Assembly: GCF_017357245.1 (NCBI RefSeq) | Contig: NZ_CP071613.1 | Location: forward strand, 1 to 64,000 | Reading direction: 5' to 3' | DNA: 64,000 nt | Source: Rhizobium bangladeshense | GTDB taxonomy: Bacteria > Pseudomonadota > Alphaproteobacteria > Rhizobiales > Rhizobiaceae | Shown: positions 1 to 8,215 of the stretch, one piece after another | How positions within the stretch are numbered: position 1 is the stretch's first letter | How the letters are laid out: each line of letters starts with the position of its first letter | Notes under the pieces: generated by a model | Told to the model about the DNA's origin: nothing | The model's input: only the letters and a program-made list of their open reading frames with translations | Database searches by the model: none | Made by a program: the position numbers and the translations under genes

Positions 1-1194
1 ATGCAGCCGAGTCTTGCTCTCCAAGACGATCAAGAGCATCTCCCGTCGCTTCTGGCAACAGATGCGAAGGAGTTGTCCTATCAACTCCAGCAGCATCAGG
101 CAAAAATCTTTCCCCCGCTTTCCCAGAAGACGATCAGGACCTTCTCGCCTGCGGAAGCCGCAGCTTTCATCGGCATCGGCGAAGGCTATCTCAGGCAGGT
201 GGCGGCAGACGGCCATGGCCCGGATCCGCTGGCAAATGGACGCCGACTCTATAGTGCAACCGACATGGACCGGATCCGCCGCGTCCTCGACGAGCGTAAT
301 GGCACGCCGAAATATGTGCCGGCCCGCAGGCCGGGCGAGAAGCTGCAGATCGTCTCCGTGATGAATTTCAAGGGCGGCTCGGGCAAGACCACGACCGCGG
401 CCCATCTCGCGCAATTCATGGCGCTCCGGGGCTATCGTGTGCTCGCCGTCGACCTCGACCCCCAGGCGTCCTTGTCCGCGCTGTTCGGCCACCAGCCGGA
501 GTTCGACGTCGGTGAAGGCGAAACGATCTATGGCGCGATCCGCTATGACGATCCGCGCCCCATAGCCGACATCGTGCGCGCCACCTACACGCCGAACCTG
601 CATCTCATTCCCGGAAATCTCGAGCTGATGGAATTCGAGCACGAGACTCCGAAGGCGATGGCTTCGGGCACGGCGGAGACGATGTTCTTCGCCCGTATCG
701 GCGAGGTCTTGACCGACATCGAAAGCCTCTATGACGTAGTGGTCATCGACTGCCCGCCGCAGCTTGGCTTCCTTACGATGTCGGCGCTCTGCGCGGCGAC
801 TTCGGTCCTAATCACGGTTCATCCGCAGATGCTAGATGTCATGTCGATGTCGCAGTTCCTGACCATGACAAGCGAATTGATGACGGTTGTGGAGAAGGCC
901 GGGGGGCGCACCAGCTACGACTGGATGCGCTATCTTGTAACGCGGTTCGAACCGAACGACGGCCCGCAAAGTCAGATGACCGGCTTCATGCGGGCGATCT
1001 TCGGCAATCGCATGCTGCACAACGCGATGGTGAAGTCGACGGCGGTCGCCGACGCCGGCGTGACCAAGCAGACACTCTACGAAGTCGAGCGGTCGCAGTT
1101 CACACGTGGAACCTATGATCGGGCGCTTGAGTCGCTGAACCTCGTCAATGGTGAGATCGAAGCGCATATTCGCTCCACTTGGGGAAGGAGATAA
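1..1194 (+). CDS. repA: RepA, ParA-type plasmid partitioning ATPase
   Basis: First gene of a repABC cassette. RepA is the Walker-type ATPase that, with RepB, segregates the plasmid and represses the operon. The 397-residue protein has an N-terminal helix-turn-helix-like stretch (about 45-75), a deviant Walker A motif KGGSGKT at 124-130, DLDPQAS at 151-157 and a hydrophobic strand ending DCPPQ near 250. Length is normal for the family. The ATG is the first base of the window, so the promoter and any upstream partition site lie outside it. repB follows one base after the stop codon, indicating translational coupling. Confidence 0.96.
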   Translation: MQPSLALQDDQEHLPSLLATDAKELSYQLQQHQAKIFPPLSQKTIRTFSPAEAAAFIGIGEGYLRQVAADGHGPDPLANGRRLYSATDMDRIRRVLDERNGTPKYVPARRPGEKLQIVSVMNFKGGSGKTTTAAHLAQFMALRGYRVLAVDLDPQASLSALFGHQPEFDVGEGETIYGAIRYDDPRPIADIVRATYTPNLHLIPGNLELMEFEHETPKAMASGTAETMFFARIGEVLTDIESLYDVVVIDCPPQLGFLTMSALCAATSVLITVHPQMLDVMSMSQFLTMTSELMTVVEKAGGRTSYDWMRYLVTRFEPNDGPQSQMTGFMRAIFGNRMLHNAMVKSTAVADAGVTKQTLYEVERSQFTRGTYDRALESLNLVNGEIEAHIRSTWGRR

Positions 1195-1195
1195 G

Positions 1196-2197
1196 ATGGC
1201 GCGCAAGAACCTCATCGAAGTTTCCGCACCGAGCCCGGCACGGGTGGAAGCGGTCGCGCCGCGCGACACTCGTCCGATTGCCGGCTTCGTGCCGCAGGAG
1301 CGCAGCGGCGGACCGGTTGGCGGCATCACCAAGACGCTCGGCAACATCACTGAAAAGATGGAACGCGCCAGCGAACTGGAACGGCAGCTTGCTGCTGGCC
1401 AGATGATCGTCGAGCTCGATCCCGGACTGATCGACGCTTCCTTCGTCAGCGATCGCCTGGCGATCGACGCGGCTGAACTCGCCGAGCTGGTCGAGCAGAT
1501 CCGCGAGCATGGGCAGCAAGTCCCGATCCTCGTGCGTCCGCATCCGGAAGCCAAAGGCCGCTATCAGGTCGCCTATGGCCATCGCCGCCTGGCGGCGACG
1601 AGAGAGATCGGCGTCAAGGTGCGCGCGGTCGTCCGCGATCTGACTGACGGCCAGCTTGTCGTCAGCCAGGGGCAGGAAAACAGCGCCCGGACCAATCTCT
1701 CCTATATCGAGCGCGCGCTCTTTGCGTCGCGGCTCGAGGAACGCGGCTTCGGCCGCGACGTCATCATGGCGGCGCTAAGCGTCGACAAGGCGGCGCTGTC
1801 GAGGATGCTGATCGTCATACGGCAGGTTCCCTTGACGCTCATCAACGCCATCGGCGCGGCACCTGAGATCGGCAGGCGGCGATGGCTGGAATTTGGCGAG
1901 CAGCTGGAAAATGCGGATGTCGACAAGATCATTGCGGAGTTGTCCGCGGACGACACGCGCAAAATTTCGAGCGATGAGCGGTTTCACCGGGCGTTTGTCC
2001 TGGCAACGAAGAAGGCCGCGGCACAGAAGCCGACAATCGTCAAATCCGAGGTCGACGGCGTGCCGGTGACAGTCAAGAAAACGGCCTCTGGTGCCACCTT
2101 CGTCTTCGACAGCAAGAGCGCACCCGGCTTCGATCAATTCGTCCAGGAACGGCTGCAGGGGCTGTTTCAGGAGTTCAACAAGCACAGAGGAGCGTAG
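1196..2197 (+). CDS. repB: RepB, ParB-type centromere-binding protein
   Basis: ParB-family partner of RepA, expected to bind parS sites and load the partition complex. The start at 1196 is chosen over an in-frame start 16 codons upstream because it lies one base after the repA stop and a strong purine-rich ribosome site (GGGGAAGGAG) sits at 1181-1190. A ParB/sulfiredoxin-like nuclease-fold domain covers roughly residues 60-160, with GHRRLAA and ENSARTNLS-type motifs, followed by a RepB helix-turn-helix region containing SVDKAALSRML. About 333 residues, normal for RepB. No copy of the usual repABC parS palindrome was found near the gene. Confidence 0.95.
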   Translation: MARKNLIEVSAPSPARVEAVAPRDTRPIAGFVPQERSGGPVGGITKTLGNITEKMERASELERQLAAGQMIVELDPGLIDASFVSDRLAIDAAELAELVEQIREHGQQVPILVRPHPEAKGRYQVAYGHRRLAATREIGVKVRAVVRDLTDGQLVVSQGQENSARTNLSYIERALFASRLEERGFGRDVIMAALSVDKAALSRMLIVIRQVPLTLINAIGAAPEIGRRRWLEFGEQLENADVDKIIAELSADDTRKISSDERFHRAFVLATKKAAAQKPTIVKSEVDGVPVTVKKTASGATFVFDSKSAPGFDQFVQERLQGLFQEFNKHRGA

Positions 2198-2202
2198 CGC
2201 GC

Positions 2203-2257
2203 AAAAGAAAAAGGCCCCCAACGACGCCGTCGTGGAAGCCCTTCTCAGATCCTAAGC
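2203..2257 (-). ncRNA. repABC counter-transcribed RNA (incompatibility RNA)
   Basis: The repB-repC intergenic region encodes a short antisense RNA on the minus strand. Its promoter lies at 2264-2292. The predicted transcript starts near 2257 and ends in an intrinsic terminator: stem arms 2229-2241 and 2213-2225 (two mismatches and two G-U pairs), a three-base loop, then a T-rich run at 2203-2212 on the transcribed strand. The size of about 55 nt fits ctRNAs of other repABC plasmids, which limit RepC synthesis and determine incompatibility. The ends are inferred from sequence. Confidence 0.85.
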
Positions 2258-2330
2258 ACATCGAGAATCGCATTTCCACGAATCACAGTCAAGCGTCTTA
2301 GGCACCAAATTGGTGGATGGTTTTCTTTTG
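2251..2330 (+). promoter_or_regulatory. repC leader with alternative stem-loops
   Basis: The repC leader holds a long-range pairing of CCTAAG (2251-2256) with CTTAGG (2297-2302), and directly after it a short hairpin CACCA-AAT-TGGTG (2303-2315) followed by a T-rich run to 2330. In characterised repABC plasmids, ctRNA binding to this leader favours a terminator or occluding structure that lowers repC expression. The pairings are visible here; the switching mechanism is inferred from the family. Confidence 0.55.
2264..2292 (-). promoter_or_regulatory. Promoter of the ctRNA
   Basis: Reading the minus strand, a -35 box TTGACT (plus positions 2287-2292) and a -10 box GATTCT (2264-2269) are separated by exactly 17 bases. 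This is a good sigma-70-type promoter placed correctly for the antisense RNA. Confidence 0.75.
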
Positions 2331-2350
2331 CCTGAACGAAGGTGAAGGCA

Positions 2351-3655
2351 ATGGAGAGTGGATATGTGACGACGCCCTTTGGGCGGCGGCCGATGACGCT
2401 CGGCATGCTGGCGAACCAGCAACGGGCCGAGACAATCGAGCCGGGGATGAGACGCAGCAAGTGGAAATTGTTCAGGGCAATTTGCGAGGCGCGGCCGGCA
2501 CTCGGCGTGACCGATCGAGCGCTGACGGTGCTCGATGCGCTTCTGACCTTCTACCCCAATGACGAAATTTCCGAGGAAAACGGCCTCATCGTCTTTCCCT
2601 CGAACGCGCAGCTTTCGCTTCGCGCGCGCGGAATGACGCCGGCGACGCTTAGGCGGCATCTTGCCGCGCTGGTCGAGGCCGGCTTGATCCTGCGCAAGGA
2701 CAGCCCGAACGGAAAGCGCTATGCGCGCCGCGACAGGGAAGGAGCGATTGGCGAGGCCTTCGGCTTCAGCGTCGCTCCGCTGCTCGCACGTGCGGTTGAA
2801 ATCGAAAGCCTGGCAGCCCAAGCCGTCGCCGACCGAGAGTTGCTGAGGGCGACCAGGGAGCGCCTGACGATCTGTCGGCGGGATATCTCCAAGCTGATTT
2901 CGGCAGCCATCGACGAAGCGGTTCCCGGCGACTGGGAGCAGATGACGATGATGTTTCGCGCACTTGTCGCCAGGATTCCACGTGTGGCAAGCGTCGAGGA
3001 GCTGACGGCACTGCTCGATGAGATGGGGTTGTTGCGCGACGAAGCTGTCAACCTGCTGGAAAGACATATTAAAACAGAAAAAATCGACGGCAATGAGTCT
3101 CAAATTGAGCGTCACAAACAGAATTCAAATCCCGACTCCACATCTGAACTTGAACCGAGCTTCGAAACGAAGCAGGGCGAAAAGGCAGTGCTCGACAAAG
3201 ATCCGAATGCCGGGCCGCTTGGCGAGGCAAGACGTGAGCAGGCGAGGACGTCTACAGGAATGGGCAGCAAGGCTGCGGGCAGGACCGCTTCGCCGGCCGG
3301 CAATAGCCTGAAATCTTTCCCGCTCGGCCTCGTCCTCCAGGCTTGCCCTGGAATCGTAGACTATGGGCCGGGCGGAACGATCGGCAGCTGGCGAGACCTG
3401 ATGTCGGCCGCCGTCATTGTGCGCTCGATGCTCGGCATCAGTCCTTCGGCCTACGAGGAAGCTTGTGTGGGCATGGGACCGGAGAACGCTGCGACAGTCA
3501 TCGCCTGCATCCTGGAAAGGGGAGGGCATATCAATTCGCCCGGTGGTTATCTCCGCGATTTGACTCGCAGGACCGAAAAGGGCGAGTTCGCGATCGGCCC
3601 GATGCTGATGGCGCTTGTGCGGGCCAATGGTGGGCCAAGACGCTATGCCGGCTGA
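2351..3655 (+). CDS. repC: RepC replication initiator
   Basis: Replication initiator of the repABC family. The start ATG at 2351 gives the characteristic N-terminus MESGYVTTPFGRRPMTLGML; an in-frame GTG three codons upstream is possible. The 434-residue product has a winged-helix N-terminal region (about 40-150, including AQLSLRARGMTPATLRRHLAALVE split over two helices) and a C-terminal conserved block containing LGISPSAYEEA and GGYLRDLTRR. In studied plasmids the origin lies inside repC, so the vegetative origin is probably within this gene. It is separated from repB by the ctRNA region. Confidence 0.95.
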   Translation: MESGYVTTPFGRRPMTLGMLANQQRAETIEPGMRRSKWKLFRAICEARPALGVTDRALTVLDALLTFYPNDEISEENGLIVFPSNAQLSLRARGMTPATLRRHLAALVEAGLILRKDSPNGKRYARRDREGAIGEAFGFSVAPLLARAVEIESLAAQAVADRELLRATRERLTICRRDISKLISAAIDEAVPGDWEQMTMMFRALVARIPRVASVEELTALLDEMGLLRDEAVNLLERHIKTEKIDGNESQIERHKQNSNPDSTSELEPSFETKQGEKAVLDKDPNAGPLGEARREQARTSTGMGSKAAGRTASPAGNSLKSFPLGLVLQACPGIVDYGPGGTIGSWRDLMSAAVIVRSMLGISPSAYEEACVGMGPENAATVIACILERGGHINSPGGYLRDLTRRTEKGEFAIGPMLMALVRANGGPRRYAG

Positions 3656-3772
3656 TGGGTCGACGGCAGTGGTGTGGCTGCAGCATCCGGAAATGTTGTT
3701 CCAACTGGCGGCTTGGCGAATGGCTTCGGCTCAGGAAGTGGTCGCTACGACAGGCGTCAATGGGCTACTTGG

Positions 3773-4786
3773 TCAGCGCGGCGCTGTGGTGCTTTCCCGC
3801 AGGATCAGCTCGACCGGCCACAATTCGTGGATCTCGTCTGCGGCCCGCCCAGCGATAAGCTGGAGCGTTAGCTCAGCGCAGCGCGTTCCCGCCGCACGCA
3901 TGGAGGATCGCGTGGTCGAGAGCGACGGCACCATGTTTTCGGCCGTCAGATAAGGGAAGACGTCGTCGTGGGCGATAACGGAAACGTCCTGTCCCACCGT
4001 CATCCCAAGCGAACGAACGGCGCGGTAGACACCAAGCGCTGTCATGGTGGAACCGGCAACGATGGCGGTTGGTGCATTCGTACTCTCGAGAAAAGAGCGG
4101 GCATGGCGAAAGCCGCTCTCGTCGGAGAATTTATCGCAGACCATCAGGTTGGGATCGGCGGTGAGCCCACGCTCCTGATGGGCTATGCGAAATCCCTGCT
4201 CGCGATGGATCGAATAGGTCTTGCCCCTCAGGCCATTGATCATGGCAACGCGGCGGTGCCCGAGATCGAGCAGGTGTTCGGTGGCTCGGCGCACGGCACC
4301 TTCATTGTCGATGTCGAGCCAGGCATGAACGTGCTCGGTCTCGGAGCGGCCGTGGACCAGGAAAGGCACGCCGAGGCTGTTCAGCATCTCGATCCGTGGG
4401 TCCCTGGGGCGTGGCGAATGAATGATCACTGCATCCACCCGGCGGCTTTCGACCAGGCGTCGATAGGCCTGGATCTCGTCGTCATCATTGTGTGCGGTAA
4501 TAGGTGTGATGAGAATATCCGTATCGGCCGTTTCCAGGCGCTGCGCCATCCCAGACACGAATTCAGCGAAATGAATTTCTCCCGAACGTCCCATCATAAC
4601 GCCTATCGCTCCGGCTCGTCCGGTCTTTAGGCGCACGGCATTGATATCGGGACGATAGCCGAGCCGCATTGCTTCGCTAGCAACCCGTGCGCGCGTGGCT
4701 TCGCTCACCTCCGGATAGCCGCTGAGTGCACGGCTGACCGTTGTCGGAGAAAGCCCTAGCTGCTTTGCAAATTCACGAAGTTTCAT
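3773..4786 (-). CDS. thuR: LacI-family repressor of the thu operon
   Basis: LacI/GalR-type transcription factor of 337 residues: an N-terminal helix-turn-helix beginning MKLREFAKQLGLSPTTVSRALSG, a hinge, and a periplasmic-binding-protein-like effector domain (about 60-335). The start at 4786 is preferred to an upstream ATG at 4852 because it places the helix-turn-helix at the N-terminus as usual. It is divergent from thuE, with a 268-bp intergenic region holding LacI-type dyads. By analogy with rhizobial thuR it should repress thuEFGKAB until a trehalose-like inducer is bound; the inducer is inferred. Confidence 0.88.
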   Translation of the reverse strand: MKLREFAKQLGLSPTTVSRALSGYPEVSEATRARVASEAMRLGYRPDINAVRLKTGRAGAIGVMMGRSGEIHFAEFVSGMAQRLETADTDILITPITAHNDDDEIQAYRRLVESRRVDAVIIHSPRPRDPRIEMLNSLGVPFLVHGRSETEHVHAWLDIDNEGAVRRATEHLLDLGHRRVAMINGLRGKTYSIHREQGFRIAHQERGLTADPNLMVCDKFSDESGFRHARSFLESTNAPTAIVAGSTMTALGVYRAVRSLGMTVGQDVSVIAHDDVFPYLTAENMVPSLSTTRSSMRAAGTRCAELTLQLIAGRAADEIHELWPVELILRESTTAPR

Positions 4787-4863
4787 CGGTGTCTTCTTTG
4801 TCCGGGAAATCAATGGACGATGCGTTGGCGATACGCAACGGGCAAGTGCCAATTCGATGCAAA

Positions 4864-4879
4864 TTGAAAACGATTTAAA
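4864..4879. promoter_or_regulatory. Candidate ThuR operator, distal
   Basis: The imperfect palindrome TTGAAAACGATTTAAA has the central CG typical of LacI-family operators; 6 of 8 half-site positions match. It lies in the thuR-thuE divergent region, close to thuR, where it could mediate autoregulation or looping to the second dyad at 5026-5035. Confidence 0.5.
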
Positions 4880-4987
4880 TTTTTTACTTTTAAATTTGAG
4901 CTACAGAGCTGAAAATCACGCCTTAAGCGTGGTCCCAGGATCAATTCCCGTCATTCACCTGCAACTCTAAAGAGCTGATTTGGTGTC

Positions 4988-5050
4988 TTGACGCCGCAAA
5001 TGGCTTCTGTAATGGTCCGTTTGCCAAATCGATTTCAATTTCTGGGAGGA
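4988..5050 (+). promoter_or_regulatory. thuE promoter with overlapping operator and RBS
   Basis: A -35 match TTGACG (4988-4993) and a weak -10 TAATGG (5010-5015) are 16 bases apart. Just past the expected start point lies AAATCGATTT (5026-5035), a perfect palindrome centred on CG. A strong ribosome site GGGAGGAG (about 5043-5050) precedes the ATG at 5055. A repressor bound at 5026-5035 would block initiation or escape. Confidence 0.5.
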
Positions 5051-5054
5051 GATT

Positions 5055-6317
5055 ATGAATAAGTTTGCTCTGGCTATATCCGCGCTTGGCGTCGCTATCG
5101 CTGCCGGCCAGGTCCATGCCGCTGAAATTTCGTTTGCCGCCAATACCACGGGGAAAAACGTCGAATTCCTGAACAAGCAGCTCGCAATTTTTGAGAAGAA
5201 CACCGGCAATCAGGTCAAGCTCGTCACCATGCCATCGTCAAGCAGCGAGCAGTTCTCCCAATATCGCTTATGGCTTGCGGCCGGAAACAAGGACATCGAC
5301 GTCTATCAGACCGACGTCATCTGGGCGCCACAGCTCGCCGACCAGTTCATCGATCTCAAGGAGTCCACCAAGGACGTGGTCGACCAGTTTTTCCCGTCCA
5401 TCATAGCCTCGCAGACTGTCGGTGGCCGCCTCGTGGCGCTGCCGTTGTTTACCGATGCGCCGGCGCTGTTTTACCGAAAGGACCTGCTTGAGAAATATGG
5501 CAAGCAGCCGCCGAAGACCTGGGACGAGATGGCCGCAACCGCCAAGGAGATCCAGGATAAGGAACGGCAGACCGGACAGAAGGATGTCTGGGGCTACGTC
5601 TTCCAGGGCAATTCCTACGAAGGGCTTACCTGCAACGCGCTGGAATGGGTGAAGTCGTCGGGCGGCGGCCAGATCGTCGAGCCCGACGGAATGATCTCGA
5701 TCAACAACGAGAAGGCAGCGGCAGCGCTTGAACGCGCCAAGGGATGGATCGGCACGATCTCGCCGCCCGGCGTGCTCGCCTATCAGGAAGAAGAATCGCG
5801 TGGTGTCTGGCAGACCGGCAACGCTGTCTTCATGCGCAACTGGCCCTATGCCTATTCCCTCGGCAATGGCGCCGACAGCGCCGTGAAGGGCAGGTTCGAC
5901 GTGATGACGCTGCCGGTTGCGGCCGCCGGCGACAAGCCGTCCTCGACGCTCGGCGGCTGGAACCTGGCGGTTTCGAAATATTCCGAAAAGCAGGAAGCAG
6001 CGATCGCCCTCGTAAAATTCCTGACGTCGAAGGACGTTCAAAAGGCCCGTGCCATTGAGCTGTCCAATCTGCCGACACTGACCGACCTTTATGACGACAA
6101 GGATGTTGCAGCCGCACAACCCTTCATGCCGAACTGGAAGCCCATCTTCCAGGACGCGGTGCCGCGTCCTTCGGCGACAGCCAAGGTAAAGTACAACGAA
6201 GTTTCCTCGAAGTTCTGGACGGCAGTGCATAACACACTGTCCGGCAGCGGCTCAGCCGCCGAAAACCTCGAGCTTCTCGAAGCCGACCTGACGACCCTCA
6301 AGGGCGACGCCTGGTGA
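5055..6317 (+). CDS. thuE: Trehalose/disaccharide ABC transporter, substrate-binding protein
   Basis: Periplasmic family-1 extracellular solute-binding protein of 420 residues. Residues 1-22 form a signal peptide, probably cleaved after VHA. The mature part shows the family's sugar-binder features, including QTDVIWAPQLADQFIDL and, in the C-terminal half, LGGWNLAVSKYS. It is the first gene of thuEFGKAB. In rhizobia this system imports trehalose, maltitol and sucrose isomers; the assignment rests on gene order and family, as the substrate cannot be read from sequence. A stem-loop directly after the stop probably makes this gene's mRNA more abundant than that of the permeases. Confidence 0.9.
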   Translation: MNKFALAISALGVAIAAGQVHAAEISFAANTTGKNVEFLNKQLAIFEKNTGNQVKLVTMPSSSSEQFSQYRLWLAAGNKDIDVYQTDVIWAPQLADQFIDLKESTKDVVDQFFPSIIASQTVGGRLVALPLFTDAPALFYRKDLLEKYGKQPPKTWDEMAATAKEIQDKERQTGQKDVWGYVFQGNSYEGLTCNALEWVKSSGGGQIVEPDGMISINNEKAAAALERAKGWIGTISPPGVLAYQEEESRGVWQTGNAVFMRNWPYAYSLGNGADSAVKGRFDVMTLPVAAAGDKPSSTLGGWNLAVSKYSEKQEAAIALVKFLTSKDVQKARAIELSNLPTLTDLYDDKDVAAAQPFMPNWKPIFQDAVPRPSATAKVKYNEVSSKFWTAVHNTLSGSGSAAENLELLEADLTTLKGDAW

Positions 6318-6323
6318 GTATCG

Positions 6324-6352
6324 GGACCGGCGGCCCTTCAGGTCGTCGGTCC
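6324..6352 (+). other. Intercistronic stem-loop after thuE
   Basis: GGACCGGCG (6324-6332) pairs with CGTCGGTCC (6344-6352) over 9 bp with one wobble pair and an 11-base loop. There is no T-run, so it looks like an mRNA-stabilising or attenuating hairpin between binding protein and permease, not a strong terminator. Confidence 0.55.
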
Positions 6353-6387
6353 AGTCTCCGCGCGGCTGAACAGGGGATAGGCTTTTC

Positions 6388-7374
6388 ATGACTGAAATCG
6401 TAGTTCCACAAGCAGTTGAACCCAGGGTTTCCAACCTCAGAGCCTCTACGGAACTGCGATCTGAGCGCATCCGATCGGCCTGGGTGTTCCTCGCGCCGAC
6501 ACTGTTGATCCTGGCAATCGTCGCCGGCTGGCCGCTCTTCAGAACGATTTATTTCAGCTTTACCAATGCGTCACTCAACGACCTTGGCAATGCGCAATTC
6601 GTCGGCTTCGCCAATTATCTGTCGTGGGTGACACTGAAGAGCGGAAAGACCGTCTATCGCGGGCTGCTCGCCGACCCAGTCTGGTGGAATGCCGTCTGGA
6701 ACACGGCTAAATTCACTCTCCTTTCGGTCGCGATCGAAACCATGCTCGGCTTGATCGTCGCGCTGGTGCTGAACGCGCAGTTCGTCGGGCGGGGAATCGT
6801 TCGGGCCGCAATCCTTATCCCTTGGGCGATCCCGACCATCGTATCGGCCAAGATGTGGGCCTGGATGCTCAACGACCAGTTCGGCATTCTCAACGATGTT
6901 CTGCTCGGCTTGGGCCTGATCAGCGAGAAGATCGCCTGGACCGCCAATCCGGAAACGGCGATGATCGCCGTGCTGATCGTTGACGTCTGGAAAACGACAC
7001 CCTTCATGGCGCTTCTGATCCTTGCCGGGCTGCAGATGGTTCCGGGAGACATCTACGAAGCGGCCAAAATTGATGGCGTCAATCCGATCAAGGTCTTCTG
7101 GCGTCTGACGCTGCCGCTGATCCGGCCTGCCATCATGGTTGCCGTGATCTTCCGGATGCTGGATGCGATGCGCATCTTCGACCTGATCTATGTACTGACG
7201 CCCAACAATGCGCAGACGAAGACCATGTCGGTCATGGCGCGCGAGAACCTGTTCGACTTCGACAAGTTCGCCTATGGCGCTACCGCGTCGACGGTGCTTT
7301 TCCTCATCATCGCTTCCGTCACCATCCTTTATATCTGGCTCGGCCGCGTCAGGCTCGGCGGGGAGGAACGCTGA
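6388..7374 (+). CDS. thuF: Trehalose/disaccharide ABC transporter permease
   Basis: Inner-membrane permease of the MalF-like type (328 residues), with a cytoplasmic N-terminus of about 30 residues and six or so membrane segments starting at WVFLAPTLLILAIVAGWPLF. The EAA loop that contacts the ATPase is visible as EAAKIDGVNPIKVFWRLTLPLI near residue 225. It overlaps thuG by one base (TGATG), so translation is coupled. It should pair with ThuG and ThuK to move the sugar delivered by ThuE. Confidence 0.9.
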   Translation: MTEIVVPQAVEPRVSNLRASTELRSERIRSAWVFLAPTLLILAIVAGWPLFRTIYFSFTNASLNDLGNAQFVGFANYLSWVTLKSGKTVYRGLLADPVWWNAVWNTAKFTLLSVAIETMLGLIVALVLNAQFVGRGIVRAAILIPWAIPTIVSAKMWAWMLNDQFGILNDVLLGLGLISEKIAWTANPETAMIAVLIVDVWKTTPFMALLILAGLQMVPGDIYEAAKIDGVNPIKVFWRLTLPLIRPAIMVAVIFRMLDAMRIFDLIYVLTPNNAQTKTMSVMARENLFDFDKFAYGATASTVLFLIIASVTILYIWLGRVRLGGEER

Positions 7375-8204
7375 TGCTGCTTTCGCTCACCAAGAATACG
7401 CTCTTCTACCTGCTCGTCACGATCATCGTCATCATTGCGGTATTTCCGTTCTATTACGCGATCCTCACGAGCCTGAAGACTGGGACGGCCCTTTTCAAAG
7501 TCGATTACTGGCCGACCTCGATCTTTTTCCGCAACTATGCTTCCGTGATGGGCCAGGGCGGCTTCGTCCGCAGTCTTGCGAATTCCGCGATGATCGCCTG
7601 CGTCGTGGTCTCAGCTTCGCTGTTGCTTTCGATTACCGCTTCGTTCGCTTTGGCCCGGGTGCACTTCCGCGGACGGGCGTTGTTGATGCTGACCATCCTC
7701 TCGGTCTCGATGTTTCCCCAGATTGCCGTGCTTGCGGGACTGTTCGAACTCATTCGCTGGATCGGCATCTTCAACACGCCCTTCGCGCTGATCTTTTCCT
7801 ACATGATCTTCACGCTGCCGTTCACGGTCTGGGTGTTGACGACCTTCATGCGGGAGTTGCCGATCGAAATCGAGGAGGCGGCGATCGTCGATGGTGCATC
7901 GCCATGGGTAATTGTCACCCAGGTGTTCATGCCGTTGATGTGGCCGGCGCTGGTGACGACCGGACTGCTCGCCTTCATCACAGCCTGGAACGAGTTTCTT
8001 TTTGCGCTGACGTTCACATCCTCCGATACGCAGCGAACTGTCCCGGTCGCCATCGCCCTGCTTTCGGGCAACAGCGAATTCGAAATCCCCTGGGGCAACA
8101 TCATGGCGGCTTCGGTGATCGTCACCGTGCCGGTTGTCGTGCTTGTTTTGATATTCCAGCGCCGGATCATCTCGGGGCTGACCGCCGGCGGCGTGAAGGG
8201 TTGA
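7374..8204 (+). CDS. thuG: Trehalose/disaccharide ABC transporter permease
   Basis: Second permease of the importer, MalG-like, 276 residues. Membrane segments begin with TLFYLLVTIIVIIAVFPFYYAIL, and the EAA motif EEAAIVDGASPWVIVTQVFMPL is near residue 165. Its start overlaps the thuF stop, and thuK begins 11 bases after its stop, so the two permeases and the ATPase are made together. Substrate assignment follows the operon context. Confidence 0.9.
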   Translation: MLLSLTKNTLFYLLVTIIVIIAVFPFYYAILTSLKTGTALFKVDYWPTSIFFRNYASVMGQGGFVRSLANSAMIACVVVSASLLLSITASFALARVHFRGRALLMLTILSVSMFPQIAVLAGLFELIRWIGIFNTPFALIFSYMIFTLPFTVWVLTTFMRELPIEIEEAAIVDGASPWVIVTQVFMPLMWPALVTTGLLAFITAWNEFLFALTFTSSDTQRTVPVAIALLSGNSEFEIPWGNIMAASVIVTVPVVVLVLIFQRRIISGLTAGGVKG

Positions 8205-8215
8205 AGGAGTAGGAC

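Noticed and set aside
1..3772. repABC parS palindrome (GTT-N4-GC-N4-AAC type)
   Set aside because: Scanned by eye near repA, repB and repC and after repC; no convincing copy found. It may lie left of the window.
3968..4630. 220-codon plus-strand frame opposite thuR
   Set aside because: Antisense to a clear LacI regulator; no motifs.
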